Source: Frankia sp. QA3 (GTDB lineage: Bacteria > Actinomycetota > Actinomycetes > Frankiales > Frankiaceae). From it: DNA of 64,000 bases. Shown in pieces: positions 42,801-52,803 of the stretch. The position numbers and the translations under genes are program-made. The stretch is from the NCBI RefSeq assembly GCF_000262465.1, contig NZ_CM001489.1, positions 5,773,652-5,837,651 on the forward strand, read 5' to 3'. Numbering within the stretch: the first letter of the stretch is position 1; every line of letters starts with the position of its first letter. Below the pieces are notes generated by a model, which saw only the letters and a program-made list of their open reading frames with translations, was not told where the DNA came from and did not search any database.

Positions 42801-44078
42801 TTAGTCGTCGCCGAGGCCGGCGGCCTCGAAGGCGCGCAGCGACGGCTTGATGGTGGCCGTCGGTCCGCCGGTCTCGACCAGCGGGTCGAGGGTCTTCAGC
42901 CCGTCGCCGGTGTTGTAGATGACGGTCTCGGCGGCCGGGTCGAGCAGGCCCTCGCGCAGCAGGCGGCGCAGGTTCGCGACCGTGACGCCGCCGGCCGTCT
43001 CGCCGAAGATGCCCTCGGTGCGGGCGAGTAGCCGCATACCCTCGAGGATCTCCTCGTCGCTGACGTCCGTGATCGCGCCGCCGGTGCGGCGGGCGACGTC
43101 GAGGGCGTACGGGCCGTCGGCCGGGTTGCCGATGGACAGCGACTTGGCGATCGTCGACGGCCGCACCGGGGCGACGGTGTCGACCCCGCGGGCGAACGCC
43201 GCGGCCACCGGGTTGCAGCCGGCGGCCTGCGCGCCGAAGACCCGGTAGGGCGTCGGCTCCACCAGGCCCAGCTTGCCGAGCTCGCCGAACGCCTTGTCGA
43301 CCTTGGTGAGCAGCGAGCCGGACGCGATCGGCACGACGACCTGCTCGGGCAGCCGCCAGCCGAGCTGCTCGGCCACCTCGTAGCCCAGCGTCTTGGAGCC
43401 CTCGGCGTAGAACGGCCGGACGTTGACGTTGACGAACGCCCACTCGTACTCACCGGCCAGCTCGCTGCACAGCCGGTTGACGTCGTCGTAGTTGCCCTGG
43501 ATCGCGACGAGGGTCCCGCCGTACACGCCGGTGGAGACGGTCTTGCCGGCCTCCAGGTCGTGCGGCACCAGCACCACCGAGCGCAGGCCGGCCCCGGCGG
43601 CGTGCGCGGCCACGGACTGGGCGAGGTTGCCGGTCGAGGCGCAGGCCACCGTGGTGAACCCGAGCTCGCGGGCGGCGCTCAGCGCCACCGAGACGACGCG
43701 GTCCTTGAACGAGTGCGTCGGGTTGGCGCTGTCGTCCTTGACGTAGAGCGTCTTCATCCCCAGCTCGGCGGCCAGGCGCGGGGCGGGGCGCAGCGGCGTC
43801 CAGCCGGCGCCGAGCGACACCCGCCGCGCCGGGTCATGCCCCGCGGGCAGCAGGCCGACGTAACGCCACAGGTTCGCCGGCCCACGCTCGATGGATTCCC
43901 GGGTGACCCGGCCCAGCAGGTCGGGGTCGTAGGAGATCTCCAGCGGGGCGAAGCACTCCACGCACACGTGGGACGGGGAGAGCGGGTAGGTGGCGCCGCA
44001 GTGACGACAGGACAGTCCGACTGCGGGGTTCGCGACGTCGAGGGCGGGGGTGTCGGCACGCTCGGGCGCGAGAGTCAT
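42801..44078 (-). CDS. thrC: Threonine synthase
   Basis: ThrC converts O-phosphohomoserine to threonine using pyridoxal phosphate. The 425-residue product has an N-terminal zinc ribbon (Cys24, Cys27, Cys39, Cys42), the PLP lysine Lys125 in THSFKDRVVS, ACASTGNLAQSVAAHAAGAG and PIASGSLLTK (phosphate-binding). ATG 44078 follows GAGGAG with seven bases' spacing. That ribosome site overlaps the end of the upstream SAM-I riboswitch, so translation should drop when S-adenosylmethionine is high. A hairpin terminator follows the gene. Confidence 0.95.
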   Translation of the reverse strand: MTLAPERADTPALDVANPAVGLSCRHCGATYPLSPSHVCVECFAPLEISYDPDLLGRVTRESIERGPANLWRYVGLLPAGHDPARRVSLGAGWTPLRPAPRLAAELGMKTLYVKDDSANPTHSFKDRVVSVALSAARELGFTTVACASTGNLAQSVAAHAAGAGLRSVVLVPHDLEAGKTVSTGVYGGTLVAIQGNYDDVNRLCSELAGEYEWAFVNVNVRPFYAEGSKTLGYEVAEQLGWRLPEQVVVPIASGSLLTKVDKAFGELGKLGLVEPTPYRVFGAQAAGCNPVAAAFARGVDTVAPVRPSTIAKSLSIGNPADGPYALDVARRTGGAITDVSDEEILEGMRLLARTEGIFGETAGGVTVANLRRLLREGLLDPAAETVIYNTGDGLKTLDPLVETGGPTATIKPSLRAFEAAGLGDD

Positions 44079-44088
44079 GAAGAAGCTC

Positions 44089-44200
44089 CTCATCTTTCCC
44101 GGGGCAACCTGCCACGGGTCGGAATTAGCACCTGCCACGCATCGGATGCGGGTGGTTGCCGGGGCTTCACTGGGCCGTTCCCTCTGCCCCTCTGGATGAG
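44089..44200 (-). ncRNA. SAM-I (S-box) riboswitch in the thrC leader
   Basis: On the minus strand the leader reads CTCATCCAGAGGGGCAGAGG, then GAACGGCCCAGTGAAGCCCC and GGCAACC, the conserved S-box core. GGTGCTAATTCC (P4-type) and GAAAGATGAG (P1 3' side) follow, each as in SAM-I. The P1 arms CTCATC (44195-44200) and GATGAG (44089-44094) pair perfectly. The final GAG is shared with the thrC ribosome binding site GAGGAG (44086-44091), implying translational control. Confidence 0.9.
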
Positions 44201-44434
44201 CCAGATGAAGTTGTCTGTCCGTACTGTAGACCGTGTGCGGGAGATCGTGCACCGGTGTTTCGTGGTTCACGGTCATGAGACCGTGTTTCGCCGGGTGCGG
44301 CCCGCCCTGGCCCCCACAATGTTCACCGGCGCCGGGCACGCCGGGTCCACGTCCGGCGACCGCCGTCCACGCCCCGTGCCCGGGCAGCCGCGCCGGCGGG
44401 CCGACCCACCTCGCAGACCAGGGAGTCCGTGACA

Positions 44435-45232
44435 GTGAGTATTCGCGTCGTCTACACCGATCTCGACGGCACGATGGTCGGCCCGAAGGGTTGCTTCTTC
44501 CGCGCCGAGGGCGGGGCGATCACCCTGGACCCGGCGCAGGCGCTCGCCGAGCTGCACTCGGCCGGGATCGCGCTGGTGCTGGTCAGCGGCCGCACCCGGC
44601 CGCAGCTGGTCGAGGCGGCGCAGATCTTCGGCGCGGACGGCTTCATCGGGGAGCTCGGCGCCATCGTCGGCTGGAACGACGGGCGGGACAGCGAGATCCT
44701 GCGCGGCGCCATGCCACCCGACGTCGACCAGGTCCCCGAGTCGCTGCTCGACCGGTTGATCGAGCGCTATCCCGACCGCCTGGAGCTGCACACCCCCTGG
44801 CACGCCGGCCGCGAGGTCGACGTCATGCTCCGCGGCCGCATCGACGTGCCGGAGGTCGACGGCTGGCTCGCCGAGACCGGTTTCGCCTGGCTGAGCATGC
44901 GTGACAACGGCCTGATCTCGCCGGCCCACATGCCCGGACTGGGGGTGGCGCCGCACGTCTACCACCTCGTCCCCGACGGGGTGGGCAAGGGCGACGCGGT
45001 GGCCTACGACCTCAAGCGGCGCGGCGTGTCCCCGGCCGAGGCGATCGCGATCGGCGACTCCGCCAGCGACCTGGCGATGGCCCCGCATGTCGGGCGGATG
45101 CACCTGGTAGCGAACGCGATGCGCCATCCGGACATCACCGCACTGCTCGCCCGGTACGACAACGTCACGGTCGAGGCGGGCACGGTCGGCGCCGGCTGGG
45201 CGAGCGCGGTCCGGTCGGCCGTCGCCGCCTGA
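44435..45232 (+). CDS. HAD-IIB-type sugar/cofactor phosphatase
   Basis: The 265-residue protein has motif I YTDLDGTMVG (Asp9, Asp11), VSGRTRPQLVEAAQ (motif II), and GVGKGDAVAYDL and IAIGDSASDLAMAPHVG (motifs III-IV). This is the Cof/mannosyl-3-phosphoglycerate-phosphatase subtype. It should dephosphorylate a sugar phosphate; a trehalose-related or compatible-solute role is suggested only by the neighbouring otsA and otsB. GTG 44435 follows AGGGAG by nine bases; GTG 44429 is closer. Confidence 0.85.
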   Translation: MSIRVVYTDLDGTMVGPKGCFFRAEGGAITLDPAQALAELHSAGIALVLVSGRTRPQLVEAAQIFGADGFIGELGAIVGWNDGRDSEILRGAMPPDVDQVPESLLDRLIERYPDRLELHTPWHAGREVDVMLRGRIDVPEVDGWLAETGFAWLSMRDNGLISPAHMPGLGVAPHVYHLVPDGVGKGDAVAYDLKRRGVSPAEAIAIGDSASDLAMAPHVGRMHLVANAMRHPDITALLARYDNVTVEAGTVGAGWASAVRSAVAA

Positions 45233-45420
45233 TCCGACCGTCCCGGCCCGACCGTCCGCGCCCGATCCGCTGCCGGTTCGTCCGCTGTTGGCGGACCGGA
45301 CGGCGGCCGGACACCGGACGGACGATGCCAGGCCATATCCGGCGATACCCGCGCGGGTCGGCAGGGGTGAGGCTTGCAGTCCGGCCTGGACGGCGGTCCG
45401 GATGGCCTACCCTCCGCAGT

Positions 45421-46986
45421 GTGCAGCGGATGCGGGAAGCCGAGCAGGGCACGTCGGCGAGTCCTTCGCCGCTGGGGACGGCGCGGGTGCTGGTGGCCTC
45501 CAACCGGGGTCCGGTGGCGTTCGTCACCGGTGACGACGGGGAGCTGGTGCTGCGCCGGGGGGCCGGCGGGCTGGTCAGCGGCCTGGGCCAGGCGGCGGCC
45601 GATGCGCCGCCCGAGGCTCTGCCGATGCTCTGGGTGTGCGCCGCGCTCGGCGACGCCGACCGGCGTGCGGTCCGCGCGGCACCGGCCGGCCGGCTCGACC
45701 TCGCCGGCCATGACACCGGCGGCACGGCCGTGCGGATGCTCGACGTCGACCGGGTCGTGTTCGACCGGGCCTACAACGCGGTCGCGAACCGCATCCTGTG
45801 GTTCATCCAGCACCTGCTCTACGCCCCGGCCTCGCAGCCGATGTTCGACCCGGCGTTCCGCCGCGACTGGGCGGCCTACGAGGCGTACAACGCGATGTTC
45901 GCCGAGGCGCTGGCGCACGAGGCCGCCCCGGGCGCCTGCGTGCTCGTCCAGGACTACCACCTGACCCTCGTCCCCGGGCAGCTCCGCCGGCTGCGCCCGG
46001 ACCTTCGCATCGCCCACTTCAGCCACACCCCGTGGGCGCCGCCGGAGTACTTCCGGATGCTCCCCGACGACATCGGCGAGCAGATCCTGCGCGGCATGCT
46101 CGGCGCCGACCGGCTGGGGTTCCTCACCGACGCGTGGGCCGACGCCTTCACCGAGTGCGCCCGCGGCCTGTCGGGGGTGCGGGTCGAGCGGCGCGCGCTC
46201 ACGGTGGCGCCGCCCGCCGGGGTGGCGGGGGCCGGCCACACGGTGCGGATCGGGGTGCACCCGCTCGGTGTCGACGCCGACGAGCTGCGCGACCGGGCCG
46301 GCGCATCCGACGTCGCCGCCCGGGCGGCGGAGCTCGTCGAGCTGGCCGAGGGCCGGCGCCTGATCGTCCGGGTCGACCGCACCGAGCTGTCCAAGAACAT
46401 CGTGCGCGGCCTCGCCGCCTACCGCGAGCTGCTGCGGACCCGCCCGGAGTGGCGCGGCAAGGTGATGCACCTGGTCTGCGCCTACCCGTCGCGGCACGAC
46501 CTGCCGGAGTACCGCGAGTACACCGCCACGGTGCAGCGTCTCGCCGCGGAGATCGAGGACGAGTTCGCCACGGACACCTGGCTGCCGCTGCGGTTGGAGA
46601 TCACCGACGACTACCCGCGGTCGATCGCCGCGCTCTCGCTCGCCGAGGTGCTCGTCGTCAACCCGATCCGGGACGGGATGAACCTCGTCGCGAAGGAGGG
46701 GCCGGTCGTGTCGCGGCGAGACGCCGTGCTGGTGTTGTCCCGGGAGGCGGGGGCCTGCGCGGAGATGGGCCGGGCGGCACTGGTGATCAATCCCTTCGAC
46801 ATCCAGGCGACCGCGCAGGCCCTGCACACGGCGCTGACGATGCCCGCGGCCGACCGCCGGCGCCGCGCCGGCGAGCTCGCCGCCGTGGCCGGCCGGCTGC
46901 CGCCGCGGGTCTGGTTCACCGACCAGCTCACCGCCCTCGCCGCGGATCGCGCAGGCGCGCCGGTCAACCGCCGAGGCGCTCGATGA
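45421..46986 (+). CDS. otsA: Trehalose-6-phosphate synthase
   Basis: OtsA (glycosyltransferase family 20) joins UDP-glucose and glucose-6-phosphate. The 521 residues include VLVASNRGPVAF (loop binding glucose-6-phosphate), VQDYHLTLVPGQLRRLRPDL, FSHTPWAPPEYFRML, VRVDRTELSKNIVRGLAAY and NPIRDGMNLVAKEG with the catalytic Asp. GTG 45421 or ATG 45430 starts it; no strong ribosome site is visible. Its last 23 bases overlap otsB, which is on the other strand. The lineage type contains a 20-residue Ala/Gly insert around residues 255-275. Confidence 0.92.
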   Translation: MQRMREAEQGTSASPSPLGTARVLVASNRGPVAFVTGDDGELVLRRGAGGLVSGLGQAAADAPPEALPMLWVCAALGDADRRAVRAAPAGRLDLAGHDTGGTAVRMLDVDRVVFDRAYNAVANRILWFIQHLLYAPASQPMFDPAFRRDWAAYEAYNAMFAEALAHEAAPGACVLVQDYHLTLVPGQLRRLRPDLRIAHFSHTPWAPPEYFRMLPDDIGEQILRGMLGADRLGFLTDAWADAFTECARGLSGVRVERRALTVAPPAGVAGAGHTVRIGVHPLGVDADELRDRAGASDVAARAAELVELAEGRRLIVRVDRTELSKNIVRGLAAYRELLRTRPEWRGKVMHLVCAYPSRHDLPEYREYTATVQRLAAEIEDEFATDTWLPLRLEITDDYPRSIAALSLAEVLVVNPIRDGMNLVAKEGPVVSRRDAVLVLSREAGACAEMGRAALVINPFDIQATAQALHTALTMPAADRRRRAGELAAVAGRLPPRVWFTDQLTALAADRAGAPVNRRGAR

Positions 46987-47884
46987 GCACCTCCAGCAGC
47001 GCGACCATTCCGGCGGGCCCGCCGACGACCAGGTCGGCACGCTCCCGCAGCACGGCGGGGACCTCGGGGCTGTCGCTGCACACGGTGATGCCGGGCAGCC
47101 CGCTCGCCCGCATCTCGTCGACGGCGGAGAAGGCGGGCAGGTCGCCGTAGTCGTCCCCGGCAACCAGCACCGAGCGTGCCCCTCTGGCGGCGACGAGCTC
47201 GCGCAGCGCGCCCCCCTTGTCGTGGCCGGGCGGGCGCAGCTCCAGCACCTTCTTGCCGGGGGCGGCCTCCAGCCCGTGCTCCTCGGCGAGGGTGGTCAGT
47301 GCCGGGGTCAGCGCGGCCAGTGCCGCATCCGGGTCGGCGGTGCGGCGCACGTGCACGACGAGCGCCTGATGCTTGTCCTCGACGACCGTGCCGGCGGGGG
47401 CGTCGCGCAGCAGCTCGGGCAGGGCGGCGCGGACGGTGGCCACGCCCGCCAGCGGCTCCGGGCTGGTGATCGCGCGCGACCGCGAGTCCCACCGCTGCAG
47501 TCCGTACTGGCCGAGGATGACCAGGTCGCCGAGGCCGGGGAGCTTCTCGACCCCGGTCAGCTCCAGCAGCGCGTCGACCGGCCGCCCGGTGATGATCGCG
47601 AGAGTGCCCACCGCGTGGGAGATCCGGCGCAGCGCCTCGATCGCCCCGGCGGCGGGGACGGCATCGGCCGGGCGGGCCACGATCGGGGAGAGCGTGCCGT
47701 CGTAGTCGAGGGCGATCAGCGCGCGGTCGGGCGCGGTGAGCAGGGCGGCGAGCCCGGCACCCCCGGCGAGGGTTCGGGGCGCGGGCGGGCTGTGCTGGTC
47801 GTGGGCTGCGGAGTCGTCGTGGGCTGCGGAGTCGGCGGCGCTGTGCTGGGCGGACGCGGCGCTGTGCTGGGCGGAATCGCTCAC
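46964..47884 (-). CDS. otsB: Trehalose-6-phosphate phosphatase
   Basis: OtsB removes phosphate from trehalose-6-phosphate to give trehalose. The 306-residue HAD-IIB protein has motif I LDYDGTLSP (Asp60, Asp62), IITGRPVDALLEL, VEDKHQALVVHVRR, LELRPPGHDKGGAL and VAGDDYGDLPAF. The N-terminal 32 residues are degenerate SAQHS/AAHDD repeats and probably unstructured. It is convergent with otsA and overlaps its 3' end by 23 bases, so the two are made from separate transcripts. Confidence 0.93.
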   Translation of the reverse strand: MSDSAQHSAASAQHSAADSAAHDDSAAHDQHSPPAPRTLAGGAGLAALLTAPDRALIALDYDGTLSPIVARPADAVPAAGAIEALRRISHAVGTLAIITGRPVDALLELTGVEKLPGLGDLVILGQYGLQRWDSRSRAITSPEPLAGVATVRAALPELLRDAPAGTVVEDKHQALVVHVRRTADPDAALAALTPALTTLAEEHGLEAAPGKKVLELRPPGHDKGGALRELVAARGARSVLVAGDDYGDLPAFSAVDEMRASGLPGITVCSDSPEVPAVLRERADLVVGGPAGMVALLEVLIERLGG

Positions 47885-47970
47885 GGAGCCTTCCCGGGGT
47901 CGGTGTCGTCGATGGTCGAGGGCCGGCGGACATGCCCACCGTGGGATGTCTCAGGCGGGACGATCACTGA

Positions 47971-48621
47971 TCATTTTTCCGGGTCGGCGGGGAAGTCGCG
48001 AGTGATGACGAGGATCAGGGTGTCGGTGGAGATGATTCTCGTCTGCGAGCGGGGGATGATCTTCTCGATGCCCGGAACGGCGTCCTTGAGGGCCTGGGCG
48101 GCCTCGGCGTCGGAGTCGTCGTAGAACACCGTCGAGACCGGGACGTTGTAGATCGACTGGAAGTTCCCGGTCCGCTCGACCGGGAACCCGGCGGCCTCGA
48201 CCCGCCCGGCCGCCGCCTCCGCCAGGCCGGAGATCCGGGAGTTGTTCAGCACGACCACCGGCGCGGTCACCGCAGGGGCCCGCCGGGTCTGCGGCGTCGG
48301 CGGCGGCGCGGGCGTCGGGGATGACGGCCGCTCGCTGGGCGGCGTCGTCGCGGCCGGGCTCGGGCGATGGGTCGGCGAGGCTGCGGGCGTCGTGCGGCGC
48401 ACGGCGGGCGACGGGCTCGGGCTGCCGCCGTCCGGCGTGCGGGTCGGCGCCGCGACCGGCCTCGACCGATCGGGGTCGGAGTTGCCGTTGAGCAGGTTGA
48501 CCAGCAGGATGCCGGCGAGCACGGCGAGGACGGCGATGACCCCCGCCGCCAGGGCATGCAGCCGGTCCGCGCGCCGGTCCGGGGGGCGGCGCCGCGGCGG
48601 CGCGCTCGTGCCATGCGTCAT
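47971..48621 (-). CDS. LytR C-terminal-domain membrane protein (VirR-like)
   Basis: The 216-residue product has one membrane helix at about 24-44, a Pro/Ser/Thr-rich extracytoplasmic linker, then a LytR_C domain from about 118 (VVVLNNSRISGLAEAAAGRV, VERTGNFQ, VSTVFYDDSDAEAAQAL). It lacks a catalytic LCP domain, so it is probably a binding or scaffold protein in the cell envelope. The upstream DUF3263 gene ends seven bases before it, as with Rv0430 and VirR (Rv0431) in mycobacteria. ATG 48621 follows AGGAG. Confidence 0.86.
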   Translation of the reverse strand: MTHGTSAPPRRRPPDRRADRLHALAAGVIAVLAVLAGILLVNLLNGNSDPDRSRPVAAPTRTPDGGSPSPSPAVRRTTPAASPTHRPSPAATTPPSERPSSPTPAPPPTPQTRRAPAVTAPVVVLNNSRISGLAEAAAGRVEAAGFPVERTGNFQSIYNVPVSTVFYDDSDAEAAQALKDAVPGIEKIIPRSQTRIISTDTLILVITRDFPADPEK

Positions 48622-48628
48622 GCGCGCT

Positions 48629-48937
48629 CTACTCCTCGACCCGGTCCCGGCGGCCGGACCTGGCGGCCCGGCGCTGCTCGCGCAGCCGGCGCAGCCGTCG
48701 GACGAGCATCGGATCGGTGATCAGTGCCGCGTCCGAGTCGATCAGTCGGTTGAGGATCTGGTAGTAACGCGTCGAGGACAGGCCGAACTCGGCGCGGATC
48801 GCCTCCTCCTTCGCCCCCGGATGACGCCACCAGCCCTGCTCGAAGCGAAGGATGCGCCGGTCGCGGTCGGACAGCTCCGCGGCCGGTGCGCTCGCCCGCC
48901 CGGGTTCCTCGGGCGGCAGGGGTTGAGCTGCCTGCAC
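48629..48937 (-). CDS. DUF3263 small helix-turn-helix-like protein
   Basis: The 102-residue product has the DUF3263 core LSDRDRRILRFEQGWWRHPG (22-41), KEEAIRAEFGLSSTRYYQIL and a basic RRLRRLREQRR tail. The sequence looks like a short wHTH that binds DNA. GTG 48937 is chosen because AGGAGG lies seven bases upstream; GTG 48997 would add 20 residues. It is coupled to the LytR_C gene and may regulate it; the cellular target is not established. Confidence 0.85.
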   Translation of the reverse strand: MQAAQPLPPEEPGRASAPAAELSDRDRRILRFEQGWWRHPGAKEEAIRAEFGLSSTRYYQILNRLIDSDAALITDPMLVRRLRRLREQRRAARSGRRDRVEE

Positions 48938-49144
48938 AGCGGGACCTCCTCGGGACGCAGCCGGGACGACGGACGCGCTAGGACGCGGCCACGCCACGCC
49001 CGGTATGGCTTGCCGCCCACTATTTCATCCTGTGGGTCCGACATCCCCGGTCGTCTCCGGGAACACACGTTCCGGGCGGCGATCGCGACAGTGGGCCACG
49101 GCGACGCCGGGCCCGCGGCGACCGGGGGGCTCTAGGCTGGATCG

Positions 49145-49558
49145 GTGAGCCGGCGTTTCACCCGCACCACGGAGGACTTCGTCTGTCTCGTCTGCGGGGC
49201 CTCCGTGCGCGGCGACGGGTACACCAACCACTGCCCATCCTGCCTGTGCTCGCGCCACGTCGACGTGCATCCCGGCGACCGTGCGGCCGGCTGCGGCGGG
49301 GTGATGCGCCCGGTGGCCGTCGAGACCCGGACGCACGACGTGGTCCTCACGCATGCCTGCGAGCGCTGCGGCCACCGCCGCCGCAACCGCACCGCGCCGG
49401 CCGACGACCGCGACGCCCTGCTCGCCGTCGCGGCCGCGGCGGCACAAACAGCGGTGTTCTCCGCCGAAGCGGTGCTCCCCGAGGTGGGATCCCCGGTTGC
49501 GTCGCGCTCCGCCGGCGCCCGTCCACGGCGTCGCGCCCGAGCCGGCCGCGGCCGCTGA
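49145..49558 (+). CDS. RNHCP-domain zinc-finger protein
   Basis: The 137-residue protein has CLVCG (14-18), a NHCP variant of the RNHCP motif at 28-31 in TNHCPSCLCSRHVD, and CERCGHRRRNR later, with seven or more Cys and His ligands for zinc. It belongs to the RNHCP family of small zinc proteins. GTG 49145 starts it. The C-terminal 40 residues are Ala/Arg-rich. Nucleic-acid binding is inferred; function is unknown. The next 277 bases hold no gene I can support. Confidence 0.82.
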   Translation: MSRRFTRTTEDFVCLVCGASVRGDGYTNHCPSCLCSRHVDVHPGDRAAGCGGVMRPVAVETRTHDVVLTHACERCGHRRRNRTAPADDRDALLAVAAAAAQTAVFSAEAVLPEVGSPVASRSAGARPRRRARAGRGR

Positions 49559-49835
49559 GCGCCCGCGTCCCGGTGCGTCGCCTGATCGGGCAGCCGCACG
49601 AGTTGCCGAGAGCTCGCACGATCGGTGGCCTTGACCGTGGTCACCCTCGGCAACTCGGCGACCGGCACCGTCCGGTGGCAGCCCGGGCGCGAGGCCCGGG
49701 ATGCCGCCCGGCGCGGCCCGCCCTGGGGCCGGCGCGTCACCTCGCGCCGGCGTGGTGCCCCGTTGGTCGGCTTCCCGGCCCGTCAGGGACGGGGCGGTTG
49801 GTTCAGGCGAAAACGGCTGATCGGCAGGCGGGCCG

Positions 49836-51098
<1,263 letters not shown>

Positions 51099-51288
51099 CT
51101 CCGCGGCGCGTTTCGAGCCACCCTCTGCCGCCGAACGCGCCGCCGGGTTCGTCGGCCACGGCGCGCTCCGTTGCGTGCCGTGGCAGTGACTCGATATGGC
51201 GCAAACAATAGGTGACGGGAGAGGCCCCCCGCCCGGCACGTCGAGGGCGCGCCCCGGGCCGCCCGAACGGGCGGGTACGGTCGCGAGC

Positions 51289-52803
51289 GTGCGCGCGGAT
51301 CAGTCGGCCCCGTCCGCCGGGCCGCCCCGCCCGCCGGCCCCGGAGCCGATCGCCGCCGCCGGCCCGGCGGCCACATCCCGGACCGGTCCGGGTACCCCCG
51401 GTCCGGCCGTCGGCCGGTTATGGGGCGGCTGGCTGCTCAGTCGCGCGCTGCTCGTCGTCGGTGTCCTGATCGGCCAGACGTTCGGCGCCCAGCAGAGTGT
51501 CCTCGGTGATCTTCGAATCTACGCCGACTGGGCGCACGATCTCGGCCACGGCGGCGGGCTGCCCGCCGGCGATGATCGCTGGCAGTACCCGCCGGGGGCG
51601 GCGGTCGCGCTCGTGCTACCGGAGCTCGCTCACACCCTTTCGGCGGTGCCTTATCGGGTGGCGTTCCTCGTGCTGACGCTTCTCGCCGACGCCGCCGTGA
51701 CCGCCGCGCTGGCGCGGCGCGACCGCGGCGCGGCGCTGTTCTGGGTGGTCGGGATCACGGCGCTGGGCCCGGTGGCGCTGGCCCGGTTCGACCTGCTTCC
51801 GGCGGCGGCTGCGGTCGCCGCGGTGCTCGCCGTCTCGCGCGCCCGGTTCGGCCGCGCCGGATTCCACCTCGGCGTGGGGACGCTGCTCAAGGTGTGGCCG
51901 TTGCTGCTGCTGGTCGCGGTGCCGGCGCCGGCCGGCTCCCCGTCACGGTGGCCGGCGTGGTTGCGGGCGGGGGCGGCCCGCCTGGTCGGTGGGTTGCTGG
52001 GCGCCGTGGGACTGCTCGCCGCCGTCGGAGCGCTGACCGGGTGGTGGCGCGACGTCCTCGGCTTCCTCGGCGCGCAGCAGGCCCGCGGGCTGCAGGTCGA
52101 GGCGGTGGCCGCGACGCCGTTCGTCGTCGCCCACATGCTCGGCGGCCCGGCGCCCGACTACTCCTACGGCTCCCTGCAGTTCGGCGGTCCGGCGGCCCGC
52201 GCCGTCGCCACGGCCTGCACCCTGCTCGAGGCCGTCGCCGTCGTCGCCGCGGCGGTGTGGTGGTGGACGCGGGCCCGGCAGCCGGCGGGTGCCGGGGCGG
52301 CCCGGACGGGCGAGGGGACCGTCACCTCGGGCGTTGCCTGCGTCGTCCCGCCGGGGGATGCCGCTGCCGACCCGCGGGCGATGGCCGCGACGCTCGCCGG
52401 GCGGGCCCTCGCGCTCGTCGTCGTGGTCGTCGTGACCGCCCGGGTGCTCAGCCCGCAGTACCTCGTGTGGATCCTCGCGCTGGTCGCCGCGGGGCTCGCC
52501 GTCGCGCCCCCGGGCGCCACGGGAGACGCCGCCGGCACCGCGCCGGCGCCGGGGAGCGGCGGCCGACCGTGGGGTCCGCGCGCGCGGCTGCCGGTGGCGC
52601 TGCTGGCCTGCGTCGTGCTGACCCAGATCATCTACCCATGGCGGTACAACGACGTCATCCAGGGCCGGATCGTGCTGAGCCTGCTGCTGGTCGGGCGCAA
52701 CCTCGGCCTGCTCACGGTGTGCTGGTGGGCGGTGCGGGCCGCCGCCGGGCCGCCAGCAGCGCGGCTGCGGCCCCGGCGACGACGGCGAGCCCGGCGACCG
52801 TGA
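51289..52803 (+). CDS. Integral membrane GT-C-like glycosyltransferase, DUF2029/GT87-like
   Basis: The protein has 10-11 hydrophobic helices, a GDLRIYADWAHDL loop with acidic residues after helix 1, WQYPPGAAVAL and RVLSPQYLVWILAL, like polyprenol-phosphate-mannose-dependent mannosyltransferases. It would transfer a sugar from a lipid donor outside the membrane. GTG 51289 gives 504 residues; ATG 51196 is also open and begins in low-complexity sequence. Its last 92 bases overlap the 3' end of the next gene. Confidence 0.78.
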   Translation: MRADQSAPSAGPPRPPAPEPIAAAGPAATSRTGPGTPGPAVGRLWGGWLLSRALLVVGVLIGQTFGAQQSVLGDLRIYADWAHDLGHGGGLPAGDDRWQYPPGAAVALVLPELAHTLSAVPYRVAFLVLTLLADAAVTAALARRDRGAALFWVVGITALGPVALARFDLLPAAAAVAAVLAVSRARFGRAGFHLGVGTLLKVWPLLLLVAVPAPAGSPSRWPAWLRAGAARLVGGLLGAVGLLAAVGALTGWWRDVLGFLGAQQARGLQVEAVAATPFVVAHMLGGPAPDYSYGSLQFGGPAARAVATACTLLEAVAVVAAAVWWWTRARQPAGAGAARTGEGTVTSGVACVVPPGDAAADPRAMAATLAGRALALVVVVVVTARVLSPQYLVWILALVAAGLAVAPPGATGDAAGTAPAPGSGGRPWGPRARLPVALLACVVLTQIIYPWRYNDVIQGRIVLSLLLVGRNLGLLTVCWWAVRAAAGPPAARLRPRRRRRARRP

